From Dehalococcoidia bacterium (GTDB lineage Bacteria; Chloroflexota; Dehalococcoidia; Dehalococcoidales; W693), in assembly GCA_011170385.1 (NCBI GenBank), contig DUFE01000069.1, positions 1-7,039 on the forward strand: a stretch of 7,039 nucleotides of DNA. The letters are read 5' to 3'. Position 1 is the first letter of the stretch. Each line of letters opens with the position of its first letter. This document shows, piece by piece, positions 5,169-7,039 of this stretch. The notes under the pieces are model-generated. The model was given only the letters and a program-made list of their open reading frames with translations, was not told the origin of the DNA and did not search any database. The position numbers and the translations under genes were made by a program.

Positions 5169-5816
5169 ATGATACCGGTCGTATCGTTCGTAGGTAGATC
5201 CAATACAGGCAAGACGACCTTGCTGGAGAAGGTGATAAAGGAGCTCAAGCAACGGGGTTACCGGATAGCGGTAATCAAGCACGACATCCACGGCTTCGAT
5301 GTTGACCAGCCGGGTAAGGATAGCTGGCGGATAACCCGGGCAGGCAGCGATGTGGTCGTCGTGTCCTCCGCAGACAAGATGGCTATGATAAAGAAGCCAG
5401 AAGCGGAAATGACCCTGGAGCAGCTGGTGGGGATGGTAAAAGATGGGGTGGATATAATCTTGACAGAGGGTTATAAGCGGTCTGACAAACCGAAGATAGA
5501 AGTGTTCCGCTCCGAAGTAAGCGATAGGATACTTAGCCAGGAAAGTGAATTAATAGCCCTGGTTACCGATAAGCATTTTGATATAGACATTCCCCAGTTT
5601 GGTGCCGATGATGCCAATGGCATAGTAAATCTTATAGAAGAAAGATTCTTAAGCCAGCCTGCGGGGGAAGAAATTTACCTCTCCGTTAATGGAAAAGAGA
5701 TGGGGTTAAAGTCATTTATCCGTGATGCCTTCATAAAAACGGTGTCGGGTATGGTATCAACACTGCATGGCACTGAAAACGCCAGGGAGATAAGGTTGAC
5801 AATACACCTGCCCTGA
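5169..5816 (+). CDS. mobB: Molybdopterin-guanine dinucleotide biosynthesis protein MobB, C-terminally extended
   Basis: MobB is a GTP-binding partner that assists MobA in attaching GMP to molybdopterin. Walker A GRSNTGKT is at residues 9-16, and IAVIKHDIHGFDVDQPGKDS with WRITRAGSDVVVVSS is the family's standard following block. DIILTEGYKRSDKPKIEVFR (about 95-114) is the conserved MobB TEGxK..PKIEV motif. At 215 residues the protein is longer than the roughly 170 of the E. coli type. Residues about 163-215 (IYLSVNGKEMGLKSFIRDAF onward) form an extra C-terminal domain. I recall similar tails in some archaeal and anaerobe MobB proteins; its role is unknown to me. The ATG at 5169 has GAGAGGGAG just upstream. 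It lies 15 bases after moeA and 16 before mobA, consistent with one operon. Confidence 0.93.
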   Translation: MIPVVSFVGRSNTGKTTLLEKVIKELKQRGYRIAVIKHDIHGFDVDQPGKDSWRITRAGSDVVVVSSADKMAMIKKPEAEMTLEQLVGMVKDGVDIILTEGYKRSDKPKIEVFRSEVSDRILSQESELIALVTDKHFDIDIPQFGADDANGIVNLIEERFLSQPAGEEIYLSVNGKEMGLKSFIRDAFIKTVSGMVSTLHGTENAREIRLTIHLP

Positions 5817-5832
5817 TTTTTGGAGAAAGTCA

Positions 5833-6441
5833 ATGCCTAACACCATAAGCTCGATCATACTTGCCGGTGGTAAGAGTTCCCGTATGGGGAAAGACAAAGC
5901 CAGGCTGAAGCTGGATGGCAGGCTTATAATATTACAGGACATCGTCCGTAAGCTGTCGATGATAAGCGAAGAAATTATCGTTGCCACCGACGGCAGGAGA
6001 TACAAAGAGCTTGGTGTCGGGGTTAAGTGGGCTGATGATGTTTCCCCCGGAGGCGGCTCGCTCATCGGTTTGTATTCCGGTTTAAGGCTGGCAAGCTCGG
6101 AATACGCTCTGGTGGTTGCCTGTGATATGCCCTTTTTGAACGTTGAACTACTGCGTTATATGGTTTCCTTGCCTCGCGATTATGATGTCCTTGTTCCGAG
6201 AATATGCGGTAAAATTGAAACCATGCATGCTGTATACTCGAAAAATTGTCTGCTGCAGATAGAAAAACTCCTGAAGACCGGGCATAAGAAAATAATAGAG
6301 TTTTTTAGCGGAGTTCGGGTTCGTTATCTAACACAGGAGGAGATCGATAGATACGACCCGGAGCACAACTCCTTTTTCAATGTCAACTCGCCGGAGCAAC
6401 TGGAAAAAGCCAGGGTAATAATAGATAAGACACGACAGTAA
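5833..6441 (+). CDS. mobA: Molybdenum cofactor guanylyltransferase MobA
   Basis: MobA transfers GMP from GTP to molybdenum cofactor, giving the MGD form used by DMSO-reductase-family enzymes. The nucleotidyltransferase signature LAGGKSSRMGKDKARL starts at residue 10, with K22 at the conserved catalytic lysine. PGGGSLIGLYSGL (72-84) is the P-G-x-GPLxG equivalent. VVACDMPFL has D98 at the Mg2+-binding position, and FFNVNSPEQL near the C-terminus is the family's closing motif. The 202-residue length is normal. The ATG at 5833 has GGAG eight bases upstream. It is the last gene of the moeA-mobB-mobA set and is followed by a convergent gene. A CTP-specific relative (MocA) is less likely because mobB is adjacent. 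Confidence 0.93.
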   Translation: MPNTISSIILAGGKSSRMGKDKARLKLDGRLIILQDIVRKLSMISEEIIVATDGRRYKELGVGVKWADDVSPGGGSLIGLYSGLRLASSEYALVVACDMPFLNVELLRYMVSLPRDYDVLVPRICGKIETMHAVYSKNCLLQIEKLLKTGHKKIIEFFSGVRVRYLTQEEIDRYDPEHNSFFNVNSPEQLEKARVIIDKTRQ

Positions 6442-6449
6442 AGTCCCTA

Positions 6450-6474
6450 AGACGGGTTTAAGAATTCCCCGTTT
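6450..6474. terminator. Hairpin at the convergent mobA / aminotransferase junction
   Basis: AGACGGG (6450-6456) pairs with CCCGTTT (6468-6474) over seven positions including one G-U, around an 11-base loop. The right arm lies in the last codons of the minus-strand gene. The T-runs on both sides are poor, so this is at best a weak terminator serving one or both directions. Confidence 0.4.
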
Positions 6475-7039
6475 CATCTTTAACCAGTCCCTTGTATTCC
6501 GAACGCAGCCTTTCGGTAATGGAACCAGGCTTGCCACTGCCAACGGGCTTACCGTCTATAGATGTAAGGGGCATAACCTCGATGAGCGAATTGGTAAGAA
6601 AGGCTTCGTCAGCACCAATAAGCTCTGCCATGGTGAAGTGCCTCTCAATGGTGACAATACCCAGCCGTCCAGCTAGCTCGATAACGGCTTCCCTGGTGAT
6701 TCCGGGCAGAATACCACTTTCCGGTGAAGGGGTCATAAGTATGTCGCCCGCTATAAAAAATATATTACTCATGATTGCTTCAGCAATAAATCCCCTATCG
6801 TTTATGCGGATGGCTTCGTCAGCCCCAGCCCCAATTGCTTCCCGTTTCGCCAGCATGTTTTCCAGATAGTTTGCCGACTTGATTCCGGCAAGGGGTGAGC
6901 CGCTGTAGCGGGTAAGTTGTGAGACGATTGCCTTGAACCCCGACTTATAAACACTTTCCGGATGGGGTTTATAACGCTCTGCCGTAATCAGGGCGGTAGG
7001 CTTACGGCAGTGGCTTGCGTCGGGCGTCATGCCGCCCTC
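6458..7039 (-). CDS. PLP-dependent class IV aminotransferase (3' part)
   Basis: The gene enters from the right edge, so its N-terminal part, with part of the substrate pocket, is missing; 193 codons are seen and the frame stays open to the edge. It belongs to fold-type IV PLP enzymes (branched-chain aminotransferase IlvE, aminodeoxychorismate lyase PabC, D-amino-acid aminotransferase). The catalytic lysine is in GIKSANYLENMLAKREA (AAG at 6878-6880). The PLP-contacting Glu lies 33 residues on in GFIAEAIMSNIFFI, near the 34 of E. coli IlvE. TPSPESGILPGITREAVIEL and FLTNSLIEVMPLTSIDGKPVG are the remaining family blocks. These motifs fix the fold but not the substrate, so I give no symbol. Internal ATGs such as 7028-7030 are not taken as the start because they would omit the N-terminal domain. 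It converges on mobA with a 16-base gap. Confidence 0.88.
   Translation of the reverse strand, partial: EGGMTPDASHCRKPTALITAERYKPHPESVYKSGFKAIVSQLTRYSGSPLAGIKSANYLENMLAKREAIGAGADEAIRINDRGFIAEAIMSNIFFIAGDILMTPSPESGILPGITREAVIELAGRLGIVTIERHFTMAELIGADEAFLTNSLIEVMPLTSIDGKPVGSGKPGSITERLRSEYKGLVKDETGNS

Noticed and set aside
6492..6869. 125-codon plus-strand open frame opposite the aminotransferase
   Set aside because: Its Ser/Ile/Met-rich translation is antisense to conserved aminotransferase motifs.

Overview
The window looks like a piece of a bacterial chromosome, most likely Chloroflexota and possibly Dehalococcoidia-like. This placement is inference from protein style: a TrpB2-type tryptophan synthase start, a GreA protein fused to a recombinase-like N-terminal domain, a C-terminally extended MobB, and a geranylgeranyl-reductase-family flavoprotein. 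It was not tested by a search. Base composition is mixed. Ile ATA and Arg AGG codons seem common in all the genes, and no segment looks compositionally foreign. I see no mobile element, CRISPR array, tRNA or rRNA.

Left end (1-603): the first 50 codons of a TrpB2-type tryptophan synthase beta chain lie on the minus strand. The roughly 450 bases upstream of it are not empty. They hold a strong sigma70-type promoter and a complete T-box leader that can be folded by eye. It has Stem I with an AGTA/GAA specifier loop displaying UGG (Trp), a distal AG bulge, Stems II and III, the antiterminator with its TGGCACC bulge, and a competing 10-bp terminator. The predicted logic is that uncharged tRNA-Trp switches trpB2 on. 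A candidate promoter for the rightward genes shares the same -35 palindrome.

Region 604-3034 (plus strand): three genes run in one direction. They encode an FAD-dependent geranylgeranyl-reductase-family enzyme with a TTG start, a GreA-like RNA-polymerase cleavage factor carrying a tyrosine-recombinase-like N-terminal domain, and a small DUF4870-type membrane protein with a GTG start.

Region 3032-3860: an inverted repeat and an extended -10 promoter precede a NarL/LuxR-type response regulator. Its receiver lacks the usual acidic pair but keeps the phospho-acceptor Asp. A hairpin terminator candidate follows.

Region 3882-6441: moeA, mobB and mobA are spaced 15-16 bases apart, which suggests one operon. 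Together they insert molybdenum (or tungsten) into molybdopterin and add GMP, so the organism probably makes MGD-type cofactor for DMSO-reductase-family enzymes. No moa genes are in the window.

Right end (6458-7039): the 3' part of a convergent PLP fold-type IV aminotransferase (IlvE/PabC/Dat superfamily) runs off the right edge. Its stop lies 16 bases from the mobA stop, and a hairpin spans the junction.
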